Source: Methyloradius sp035460505
GTDB taxonomy: Bacteria; Pseudomonadota; Gammaproteobacteria; Burkholderiales; Methylophilaceae
Length of the DNA: 51,309 bases
Direction: 5' to 3'
Assembly (NCBI GenBank): GCA_035460505.1
Contig: DATHWP010000015.1
Coordinates: forward strand, 1 to 51,309
A program made the translations under genes and the position numbers. Positions 1-5,842 of this stretch are shown one piece after another. Position 1 is the first letter of the stretch, and each line of letters begins with the position of its first letter. The notes beneath the pieces are model-generated. The model was not told the DNA's origin and made no database searches. It worked only from the letters and a program-made list of their open reading frames with translations.

Positions 1-99
1 AGTAAAGCTAGGCAAACCATTGGCCAGATGCACCTCTACCACTACCTCTGGCGCGTCCATGCCAGCTAAAGCGCGGCTTTTGAGAACAGCCAAGCTCAT
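1..99 (-). CDS. comM: ComM/YifB-family Mg-chelatase-like AAA+ ATPase, N-terminal part (runs off the window)
   Basis: Only the first 33 codons lie in the window. They begin at the ATG at 99-97 and run off the left edge in frame. The peptide starts MSLAVLKSRALAG and continues with MDAPEVVVEVHLANGLPSF, the recognisable amino terminus of the ComM/YifB family. ComM is a hexameric helicase that promotes branch migration during natural transformation. Its ATG overlaps the TGA of the upstream ubiK gene in an ATGA arrangement (96-99), which suggests translational coupling. The ATPase core is outside the window, so integrity cannot be judged. Confidence 0.85.
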   Translation of the reverse strand, partial: MSLAVLKSRALAGMDAPEVVVEVHLANGLPSFT

Positions 100-356
100 T
101 CTTGGTTTATTTTGTTGTTTTTTTGCAACATTTCTTCCAGATGACTTAGCTTGGATTCTAGATTTTGCAATTTCTCGCGTGTAACCCGCATTAAATCAGC
201 CTGTACGTCAAATTCCTCGCGAGAAACAAGCGCCAACTTGGTGAACGCGCCCTGCAATAGTGCACGAATATTGTTTTCAATATCCCCAACTGGGCTGCCT
301 TTTGCTAAGTCTCTAATTTTTATTGATAAGTCATTTAATAATTGATTATTTAACAT
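96..356 (-). CDS. ubiK: UbiK (YqiC/BMFP-type) ubiquinone biosynthesis accessory factor
   Basis: An 86-residue protein matching the UbiK/YqiC family in length and architecture. It has an amino-terminal helix (residues about 1-40, with AKGSPVGDIENNIRALLQ) and a carboxy-terminal coiled coil (about 50-80) rich in Leu, Glu and Lys with heptad spacing. UbiK is known to assist aerobic coenzyme Q biosynthesis by contacting UbiJ and lipids. A good ribosome-binding site (GGAGG, 363-367 on the minus strand) lies 6 nt before the ATG, which fixes the start. The stop codon overlaps the comM start by 4 nt, so the two are probably co-transcribed. The gene is divergent from torF. Confidence 0.85.
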   Translation of the reverse strand: MLNNQLLNDLSIKIRDLAKGSPVGDIENNIRALLQGAFTKLALVSREEFDVQADLMRVTREKLQNLESKLSHLEEMLQKNNKINQE

Positions 357-417
357 GCATTTCCTCCAAATTTAAGGCTATTTTTCGACTATTTTATACA
401 TAAATACTAAATTATTC

Positions 418-432
418 GCCCTATTATGGGGC
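418..432. promoter_or_regulatory. Candidate NtrC enhancer site upstream of torF
   Basis: The 15-mer GCCCT-ATTAT-GGGGC resembles the NtrC consensus GCACC-N5-GGTGC with exact half-site spacing and 7 of 10 conserved positions. Its centre is about 128 bp upstream of the start site predicted from the sigma-54 promoter at 527-542, a typical enhancer distance. The match is imperfect; the site is supported mainly by position and by the better NtrC site at 3421-3437. Confidence 0.4.
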
Positions 433-526
433 GCTTAGTTTTAATAAACAGATAGATAATTAAGTTGCTTGATAAGAGTGATTATCTTAGCATCGTAATT
501 GCATGTTTTTCATTGTTTTATCTTTG

Positions 527-542
527 TGGCATGAGTGTTGCT
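527..542 (+). promoter_or_regulatory. Sigma-54 (-24/-12) promoter of torF
   Basis: The sequence TGGCAT-GAGTG-TTGCT matches the RpoN consensus TGGCAC-N5-TTGCW at 10 of 11 defined positions. The invariant GG (528-529) and GC (540-541) are exactly 12 bp apart. Transcription would start near 553, giving an unusually T-rich 5' leader of about 55 nt before the torF ATG. The genes served are torF and probably glnK-amtB, a classical nitrogen-regulated set. Confidence 0.75.
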
Positions 543-607
543 ATACGTTTGTTGCTTAAGTTTTTTTGTTTTATTTGTTTGCTTTAATTTCTTGAAAGGA
601 AATACCC

Positions 608-1417
608 ATGCGTAAATCGCTACTAGCAGTTGCAGTATTAGGTACATTGTCATTCTCAGCAGCTTCTTTTGCTGCTGATGAAGCCGCTGCACCGGCTCCA
701 GATTATACCGTTACCACTAACGTTGGCATTTTCAGTGACTACATTTTCCGTGGTTTGTCACAAACTGCAGGTAAGCCAGCACTTCAAGGCGGTATTGACT
801 GGACTCACTCAAGCGGTCTGTATCTTGGTGCTTGGGGTTCTAACCAAAGTTGGCTTGCTGATGCTGGCGCTTCCACAGGTGCAGGCGCATATAGAAACTC
901 AAGTATTGAGTTAGATGTATATGGTGGTTACAGAAGCACTATTGGCGATACTGGCTTGAGCTATGATGTTGGCGCAATTTATGTTGCGTACCCTGGTACA
1001 CGTACTTCAGCAGCTGTCATTAAAGCTGATACCGCTGAAGTTTATGGTGCTTTAACCTACTCAATCTTAACTTTCAAAGTTAATTACGCCCTTACCGATT
1101 TTTATGGTGTTCCTAACAGCGGTGAATTCTACTTTGATTTAACAGCTAACTATCCTGTTCCAACTGAATGGACAGGTATCTCAGGTATTAGTGCAGTCGC
1201 TCACGTTGGTCGTCAAAAAGTTAATGCTGATCCAGCATTGGCACTTGACTACACCGACTACAAACTTGGCTTAGCTAAAGCTTGGGATAACGGTGTTTCT
1301 CTAGGTGGTTATTTCACCAGCACCACAGCAAGTGATACAGGTTATGGTAACAACTTCTACTCATACAAGAACACTGGCTCTAACGCTTTGACAGGTTATT
1401 TGACAAAAACTTTCTAA
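608..1417 (+). CDS. torF: TorF-family putative outer-membrane porin
   Basis: A 269-residue exported protein. The signal peptide (MRKSLLAVAVLGTLSFSA, likely cleaved after residue 22) is followed by a short Ala/Pro linker. The mature part has alternating beta-strand character and the family signature TTNVGIFSDYIFRGLSQT near its start, then conserved features such as GIDWTHSSGLYLGAWGSN, and ends in an aromatic residue (KTF) as outer-membrane barrels do. This corresponds to the TorF/Gcw_chp family. It has an AAAGGAAA ribosome-binding site 7 nt upstream and is preceded by a sigma-54 promoter. A terminator separates it from glnK. A role in passage of small nitrogen compounds is inferred only from promoter and neighbours. 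Confidence 0.85.
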   Translation: MRKSLLAVAVLGTLSFSAASFAADEAAAPAPDYTVTTNVGIFSDYIFRGLSQTAGKPALQGGIDWTHSSGLYLGAWGSNQSWLADAGASTGAGAYRNSSIELDVYGGYRSTIGDTGLSYDVGAIYVAYPGTRTSAAVIKADTAEVYGALTYSILTFKVNYALTDFYGVPNSGEFYFDLTANYPVPTEWTGISGISAVAHVGRQKVNADPALALDYTDYKLGLAKAWDNGVSLGGYFTSTTASDTGYGNNFYSYKNTGSNALTGYLTKTF

Positions 1418-1483
1418 TCATTAGATTCGTTTAGTAATTAGTTAGTTGTAATACCCGCAATAAAAGTAATATCGCAAGACAGG

Positions 1484-1517
1484 GATGAGGCGGAAAAGCA
1501 ACCCGCCTCATCTTTTT
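1484..1517 (+). terminator. Intercistronic terminator between torF and glnK
   Basis: A perfect 10-bp stem (GATGAGGCGG at 1484-1493, its complement at 1503-1512) with a 9-nt loop is followed by TTTTT. I see no separate promoter between it and glnK, so it may set the torF to glnK-amtB ratio by partial termination, or a weak unrecognised promoter exists. Confidence 0.8.
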
Positions 1518-1543
1518 ATACACTCACCCATCAGGAGACAAGC

Positions 1544-1882
1544 ATGAAATTCGTATCCGCTATCATCAAGCCATTTAAGCTTGACGAGGTACGTGAGGCG
1601 CTATCCGCTATTGGCGTACAGGGCATCACAGTTACTGAAGTTAAAGGTTTTGGCCGTCAAAAAGGGCACACAGAGTTATATCGTGGCGCTGAATACGTCG
1701 TAGATTTTCTTCCTAAAGTTAAACTGGAAGTTGCAATCAAAGACGACCTGTTAGACCAAGTCATTGAAGTCATCGAAAAATCTGCAACCACTGGCAAAAT
1801 TGGTGATGGCAAGATTTTTGTCTTTAATCTCGAACAAGTTTATCGCATCCGCACCGGTGAAACCGGTCCAGACGCGCTTTAA
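1544..1882 (+). CDS. glnK: Nitrogen regulatory PII protein GlnK
   Basis: A 112-residue PII protein of normal family length. The T-loop (about 37-55) contains the uridylylation tyrosine Y51 in ELYRGAEYVV, and the B-loop TGKIGDGK (83-90) binds ATP/ADP. PII proteins sense 2-oxoglutarate and adenylates; the amtB-linked paralogue usually gates AmtB at the membrane under ammonium shock. I name it glnK because amtB follows 12 nt later; sequence alone does not separate GlnK from GlnB firmly. A CAGGAG ribosome-binding site lies 7 nt before the ATG. Confidence 0.93.
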   Translation: MKFVSAIIKPFKLDEVREALSAIGVQGITVTEVKGFGRQKGHTELYRGAEYVVDFLPKVKLEVAIKDDLLDQVIEVIEKSATTGKIGDGKIFVFNLEQVYRIRTGETGPDAL

Positions 1883-1894
1883 CAGGAGCATGAA

Positions 1895-3304
1895 ATGAAA
1901 CAAATTCTATCGATTATCGCTTTAGTGAGCGCATTAGGCATTAGTGGCCTGGGCTTCGCTGAAGAAGCAGCACCTGCTGCTGAAGCACCTGCTGCATCTG
2001 AAATGGCACCAGCAGCAGAAGCTCCTGCTGCAGCCCCGGCTGAAGCTGCAGCCCCGGCTGCTGAAGCACCAAAAATGGATACTGGTAGCACCGCATGGAT
2101 GATTACGGCTACTGTATTAGTAGTGATGATGGCTGTACCAGGCTTGGCATTATTTTACGGTGGCCTAGTTCGCACCAAGAATATGCTGTCTGTCGCAATG
2201 CAAGTTTTTGTTGCCTTCTCCCTGATTTCTGTACTTTGGGCGGTCTACGGCTACAGTCTGGCATTCAGTGAAGGGAATAACTTCATTGGCGGACTCAGCA
2301 AAGCCTTTCTTGCGGGGGTAACTCCAGATAGCTTGACTGGCGTAATTCCTGAGTATGTATTCATTACATTCCAACTGACATTTGCTGCAATCACACCAGC
2401 CCTGATTATCGGTGGTTTCTCAGAGCGCACCAAGTTCTCAGCTGTGCTGGCTTTTCTGGCACTTTGGGTAACATTCGTTTATATCCCTATTGCCCACATG
2501 GTATGGGGTGGCGGTCTGTTAAGTGACGCAGGTCCATTGTTTAACGGCCACGGCGCTAAAGACTTTGCTGGCGGTACCGTTGTGCATATCAATGCTGGTA
2601 TTGCGGCATTGGTTGGCGCTTTAGTTATCGGCAAACGTATCGGTTACGGTAAAGAAGCAATGCCTCCACACAACTTGGTATCAACCATGGTTGGTGCCTC
2701 TTTGTTGTGGGTAGGTTGGTTTGGTTTCAACGTTGGCAGTGAATTGGCTGTTGATGGTGTTGCTGCATTGGTGCTGATTAATACCCAACTAGCTACTGCT
2801 TCAGCAGTTGTAGGCTGGATCTTGGCTGAATGGCTGTTCAAAGGCAAACCTAGCATGCTAGGGGCAGCTTCTGGCGCGATTGCCGGTCTTGTTGCTATTA
2901 CCCCAGCTTGCGGATTCATCGGCCCAATGGGTTCTATCGTACTTGGCTTCCTAGCTAGCTTCTTAAGCCTGTGGGCTGTTACCAAGCTGAAGAATGCGCT
3001 TGGCTATGACGATTCACTGGATGTATTCGGTGTACATGGTCTTTCTGGTATCCTCGGCGCAATTGGCACTGGTGTATTGATGTCACCTGATTTTGGTGGT
3101 GTTGGCTACGCAGAAGGCGTGACACTTGGAACACAAGTGACTACCCAAGCAATTGCTGTTGGTATTACAGTGGCGTGGACTGGTGTAGTTAGCTACATTC
3201 TGTTCAAACTTGTTGATGTTGTTATCGGTCTGCGCGTAAGCGAAGAAGTTGAGCGCGAAGGTTTAGATACAACAGAACATGGCGAACGTGCTTATCACTA
3301 TTAA
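1895..3304 (+). CDS. amtB: Ammonium transporter AmtB with extended Ala/Pro/Glu-rich N-terminus
   Basis: A 469-residue Amt-family channel. A cleavable signal peptide (residues 1-22, ending GLGFA) is followed by an unusual low-complexity Ala/Pro/Glu segment (about 23-59), then the membrane core with about 11 helices starting at TAWMITATVLVVMMAVPGL. Conserved blocks include ALFYGGLVRTKN and the pore-histidine regions AGGTVVHINAGIAALVGA and DVFGVHGLSGILGA, plus WFGFNVGSELA. The tail ends in RVSEEVEREGLDTTEHGERAY, the cytosolic segment that docks GlnK. The linker would be periplasmic and could act as a flexible tether; that is speculative. The protein appears intact. Confidence 0.95.
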   Translation: MKQILSIIALVSALGISGLGFAEEAAPAAEAPAASEMAPAAEAPAAAPAEAAAPAAEAPKMDTGSTAWMITATVLVVMMAVPGLALFYGGLVRTKNMLSVAMQVFVAFSLISVLWAVYGYSLAFSEGNNFIGGLSKAFLAGVTPDSLTGVIPEYVFITFQLTFAAITPALIIGGFSERTKFSAVLAFLALWVTFVYIPIAHMVWGGGLLSDAGPLFNGHGAKDFAGGTVVHINAGIAALVGALVIGKRIGYGKEAMPPHNLVSTMVGASLLWVGWFGFNVGSELAVDGVAALVLINTQLATASAVVGWILAEWLFKGKPSMLGAASGAIAGLVAITPACGFIGPMGSIVLGFLASFLSLWAVTKLKNALGYDDSLDVFGVHGLSGILGAIGTGVLMSPDFGGVGYAEGVTLGTQVTTQAIAVGITVAWTGVVSYILFKLVDVVIGLRVSEEVEREGLDTTEHGERAYHY

Positions 3305-3337
3305 GCCTAATTAGATTTAGTCGCTTAGTAATGATTT

Positions 3338-3366
3338 AAAACGGACACTTCGGTGTCCGTTTTTTA
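3338..3366 (+). terminator. amtB terminator
   Basis: The hairpin core CGGACAC-TTCG-GTGTCCG (3342-3359) has a stable TTCG tetraloop, is preceded by an A-run and followed by TTTTTT and ATTGTG. The same 18-nt core recurs at 3611-3628. Confidence 0.9.
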
Positions 3367-3420
3367 TTGTGTAAATGGTTAGGGGGATTTTTCGACATTA
3401 ATCAATCTTAGCAATGCTTT

Positions 3421-3437
3421 TGCACCACAGCTGTGCA
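3421..3437. promoter_or_regulatory. NtrC-type enhancer site
   Basis: TGCACC-ACAGC-TGTGCA matches the NtrC dyad TGCACC-N5-GGTGCA at 11 of 12 defined positions. Its centre (3429) is about 104 bp upstream of the start predicted from the sigma-54 promoter at 3507-3522, which is the classical NtrC geometry. It lies between the amtB terminator and gshB, so its likely target is the short unit at 3533-3636. Confidence 0.7.
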
Positions 3438-3506
3438 GTAGGCACGCAAATATAAGTTGAAACTACATTTTCAGCAATAAAACTACTATTTTTGGCACGT
3501 TTAAGT

Positions 3507-3522
3507 TGGCACAAGTATTGCT
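3507..3522 (+). promoter_or_regulatory. Perfect-consensus sigma-54 promoter of the putative sRNA
   Basis: TGGCAC-AAGTA-TTGCT matches the RpoN consensus at every defined position, with GG (3508-3509) and GC (3520-3521) 12 bp apart. A second TTGGCAC lies at 3492-3498 without a partner -12 element. Predicted transcription start is near 3533. Confidence 0.82.
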
Positions 3523-3532
3523 AATACATATA

Positions 3533-3636
3533 TAAGCATTATTGCTTCTCAGTTGTCGAAAGACATAAAGAATTCATGAGTGCTGGCTCCATGCATTATC
3601 TCCTCCTCTTCGGACACTTCGGTGTCCGTTTTTTTG
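3533..3636 (+). ncRNA. Putative NtrC/sigma-54-dependent small RNA, about 100 nt, with anti-Shine-Dalgarno motif
   Basis: Between a perfect sigma-54 promoter and a strong terminator lies a segment of about 104 nt without a credible gene. Visible folding elements are a 5' hairpin AAGCA-TTAT-TGCTT (3534-3547), a small GNRA-capped hairpin TGTC-GAAA-GACA (3554-3565), a weak stem around 3575-3593, an apparently unpaired pyrimidine stretch CTCCTCCTCTT (3600-3610), and the terminator hairpin CGGACAC-TTCG-GTGTCCG with seven or more T (3611-3636). CTCCTCC is complementary to Shine-Dalgarno sequences, suggesting a trans-acting translational repressor. Pseudomonas NrsZ is a known NtrC/RpoN-driven sRNA, but I recognise no sequence relation. 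Existence, start site and targets are inferred from DNA alone; the alternative is a promoter reading into gshB. Confidence 0.65.
3611..3636 (+). terminator. Terminator of the putative sRNA
   Basis: A 7-bp G/C-rich stem with TTCG tetraloop is followed by an eight-T run (3629-3636). Its 18-nt core is identical to that of the amtB terminator. It lies 116 nt before gshB, so transcripts initiated at 3533 should largely stop here. Confidence 0.9.
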
Positions 3637-3752
3637 CCTGTAAGATTTATAATCAAGCATTGATTCATTCACGGGCAACTAGGCTAAAATCAGTAATGCC
3701 TGTTTATTCAATATTCTATTAACTATTGTCATCAAAATCTGAGAACTAAATC

Positions 3753-4706
3753 ATGCGTATCGCCATTGTTATTGATCCTCTTGAATCATTAAAAATTGCT
3801 AAAGATAGCTCTGTGGCCATCATGCGTGAAGCGATTAATCGTGGACACAGTATTTTTGTGATCATGCAAAGTGGCTTGTTACTGCGTAATAGCAAAGTGA
3901 AAATGATTGCCCAAGCGTTCAAGTTTCAAACAGGTAATAGTTGGTATGAGGTTGGTAGCTTTGAAGAATTCGAAGCAACAGATTTTGATGCCATTATTAT
4001 GCGCAAGGACCCACCTTTTGATAATGAGTACCTATACAGCACCTACCTGCTTTCAATGGCAGTAGATCAAGGCGCGAGAGTATTTAACAACCCTCAATCC
4101 ATCAGAAACTGGAATGAAAAACTCGGAATTACGCAATTTCCCCAATTCACTACTGAATTCTTAGTCACTAGCAACAATCAACTCATACGTGAATTTATCA
4201 AAGAGCAAGGTGATATCGTCGTGAAGCCTTTAGACGGAATGGGCGGCAGCAGCATTTATCGCCTGAAAACTGACGATCCGAATATCAGTGTCATTCTTGA
4301 AACTATCACCAGTTTTGGCCAGCAAACCATCATGGCACAGCGTTACCTACCAGCAATTAAACAAGGTGATAAACGTATATTAGTTATTGATGGTGAACCG
4401 CTTCCATATGCCCTTGCACGCATCCCTCAAATGGGTGAAACACGCGGCAATCTGGCTGCTGGCGGCACTGGTATAGCGCAACTTTTAAGTGAGCGAGATT
4501 ATGAAATCGCTAGCACAGCTGGTAAAAAACTAAAAGAACAGGGCCTATTTTTAGTCGGCCTTGATGTTATTGGTGATCATCTTACTGAAGTGAATGTCAC
4601 AAGCCCGACTTGCATGGTTGAGATTGCTATACAGACAGATTGCAAACCAGCTGAAGTATTTATAAATGCGCTTAATGCGACTTGCGCAAACAGTAGCATT
4701 ACATAA
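3753..4706 (+). CDS. gshB: Glutathione synthase
   Basis: A 317-residue ATP-grasp ligase of normal length, joining gamma-glutamylcysteine and glycine in the cytosol. The amino-terminal domain begins MRIAIVIDPLESLKIAKDSS and has RKDPPFD (84-90). The ATP-grasp elements include VVKPLDGMGGSSIYRL (about 156-171), GDKRILVIDGEP and the metal/ATP segment DHLTEVNVTSPT near the end, all typical of GshB. Glutathione matters in methylotrophs for formaldehyde and peroxide defence, but nothing here shows special regulation. A weak candidate promoter (TTGATT at 3660, TAAAAT at 3685, 19-bp spacer) lies after the sRNA terminator. The DUF3108 gene follows 20 nt downstream. Confidence 0.95.
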   Translation: MRIAIVIDPLESLKIAKDSSVAIMREAINRGHSIFVIMQSGLLLRNSKVKMIAQAFKFQTGNSWYEVGSFEEFEATDFDAIIMRKDPPFDNEYLYSTYLLSMAVDQGARVFNNPQSIRNWNEKLGITQFPQFTTEFLVTSNNQLIREFIKEQGDIVVKPLDGMGGSSIYRLKTDDPNISVILETITSFGQQTIMAQRYLPAIKQGDKRILVIDGEPLPYALARIPQMGETRGNLAAGGTGIAQLLSERDYEIASTAGKKLKEQGLFLVGLDVIGDHLTEVNVTSPTCMVEIAIQTDCKPAEVFINALNATCANSSIT

Positions 4707-4726
4707 GTTACATCAACTTAGTCTGT

Positions 4727-5782
4727 ATGAAATACATACATCCCAACAGTGCAGATGGTTTATCTAAAAAGCACAAAGTCATATTCATCACAATTGGCCT
4801 TTCTCTATTACTGCATATTATTTTAGTAGTAAAAACTGGATTGCCATTTAACTTGTATCAATCAGTACGAAATGAGCCGATACAAGTAAAAATTGTTAAT
4901 GGTTCTTCCAACAGCTCAGTTAATGAGAGTATTTACCCAAAAAACGTACTGGAAGAGAAACTAGACTCCACTCTGCCCGAAAAATTATTAAAGCGGCAAA
5001 CTACAATTCCACAAATCAAAACTAGCAATCAAGCGATTGCAGAGCCTAGCGTCGCCATTCCAGAATCAAGCCAGCCTGAAAAAATTACAGATGATAAACA
5101 GATACAAACTTTTATAGATGAGAATCAGCTCATTCCAGCTAATGAAGTGAATATAAATTTAATTGTTGTTTCTGTAAATGACGGGAAAATACTAGGGCAG
5201 GCACAACAACATTTTACTTCTGATGGCAGAGACTCCTATAAGTTAATGTTCACCAGTAATTCAATTGATGAAAATAACCCTAGTGAACCTGAACATTCAA
5301 ATGATTATTGGAGTTATGAAATCAACGGCAGAGTATTTGGTAATCAATTAAGTCCGTCGCTTTATGCCGTTAGAGGAGTCTTGGCTGAGCGGTTGTTCTT
5401 TCTGAGTCGTGAAACAAATAACGAAATCCCTGTCACTGAAACACCTACTAGCGGTAGCATGCCCGACGGCATACTAGATAGACAAAGTCTGATTTATTAC
5501 TTCATGTTTAGACCACCCAAAGACTTTGACACTCAGCTATCTTTGAGTGATGGTGCAAAAAATAGCACTTACAAAGTACATGTCGCAGGGATAGAGTTAG
5601 TAAATTCAGATTATTTTGGCAAGATTCGGGTAGTACATATGTTGATGTCTAATCTCGACAGCCATGAGTCTATAGAGCTATGGTTAGCGCCTACATTAAA
5701 GCATCTACCAATAAAAGTGCGCTACACAAGTGGGCAAGGTATTATTACTGATTTAGTAGCTTCTTTAATAACTATCAAATAA
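4727..5782 (+). CDS. DUF3108 domain protein with N-terminal membrane anchor
   Basis: A 351-residue protein with one hydrophobic segment (about 20-42), then a low-complexity Ser/Gln/Glu linker (about 50-130) and a C-terminal region (about 135-350) resembling DUF3108. Recognisable features are WSYEINGRVFG, the RQSLIYYFMFRPP block and the end segment IELWLAPTLKHLPIKVRYTS, which is characteristic of DUF3108. The family is envelope-associated with unknown biochemical function. It probably shares a transcript with gshB and converges on pilY1. Its base composition is slightly more AT-rich than gshB, which is common for envelope proteins. Confidence 0.7.
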   Translation: MKYIHPNSADGLSKKHKVIFITIGLSLLLHIILVVKTGLPFNLYQSVRNEPIQVKIVNGSSNSSVNESIYPKNVLEEKLDSTLPEKLLKRQTTIPQIKTSNQAIAEPSVAIPESSQPEKITDDKQIQTFIDENQLIPANEVNINLIVVSVNDGKILGQAQQHFTSDGRDSYKLMFTSNSIDENNPSEPEHSNDYWSYEINGRVFGNQLSPSLYAVRGVLAERLFFLSRETNNEIPVTETPTSGSMPDGILDRQSLIYYFMFRPPKDFDTQLSLSDGAKNSTYKVHVAGIELVNSDYFGKIRVVHMLMSNLDSHESIELWLAPTLKHLPIKVRYTSGQGIITDLVASLITIK

Positions 5783-5793
5783 ATTCTGATAAA

Positions 5794-5836
5794 TGAGGTG
5801 AGTATCTACTGCTAATATTTAGCCATACTCACCTCA
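5794..5836. terminator. Long inverted repeat between convergent DUF3108 and pilY1 genes
   Basis: A perfect 12-bp inverted repeat (TGAGGTGAGTAT at 5794-5805, complement at 5825-5836) with a 19-nt loop sits between the two stop codons. It lacks a clear T-run on either side, so it may act as an mRNA 3'-end stabiliser or weak bidirectional terminator. Confidence 0.5.
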
Positions 5837-5842
5837 CTCTGA

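Noticed and set aside
3492..3498. A second TTGGCAC upstream of the sRNA promoter
   Set aside because: There is no GC at the required -12 distance (TT at 3506-3507), so it is not a complete sigma-54 promoter.
3576..3722. A 48-codon open frame starting inside the putative sRNA (MSAGSMHYLLLF...)
   Set aside because: It reads straight through the terminator hairpin and T-run, has only a weak AAAGA before its ATG, and has no family-like composition. I treat it as chance.
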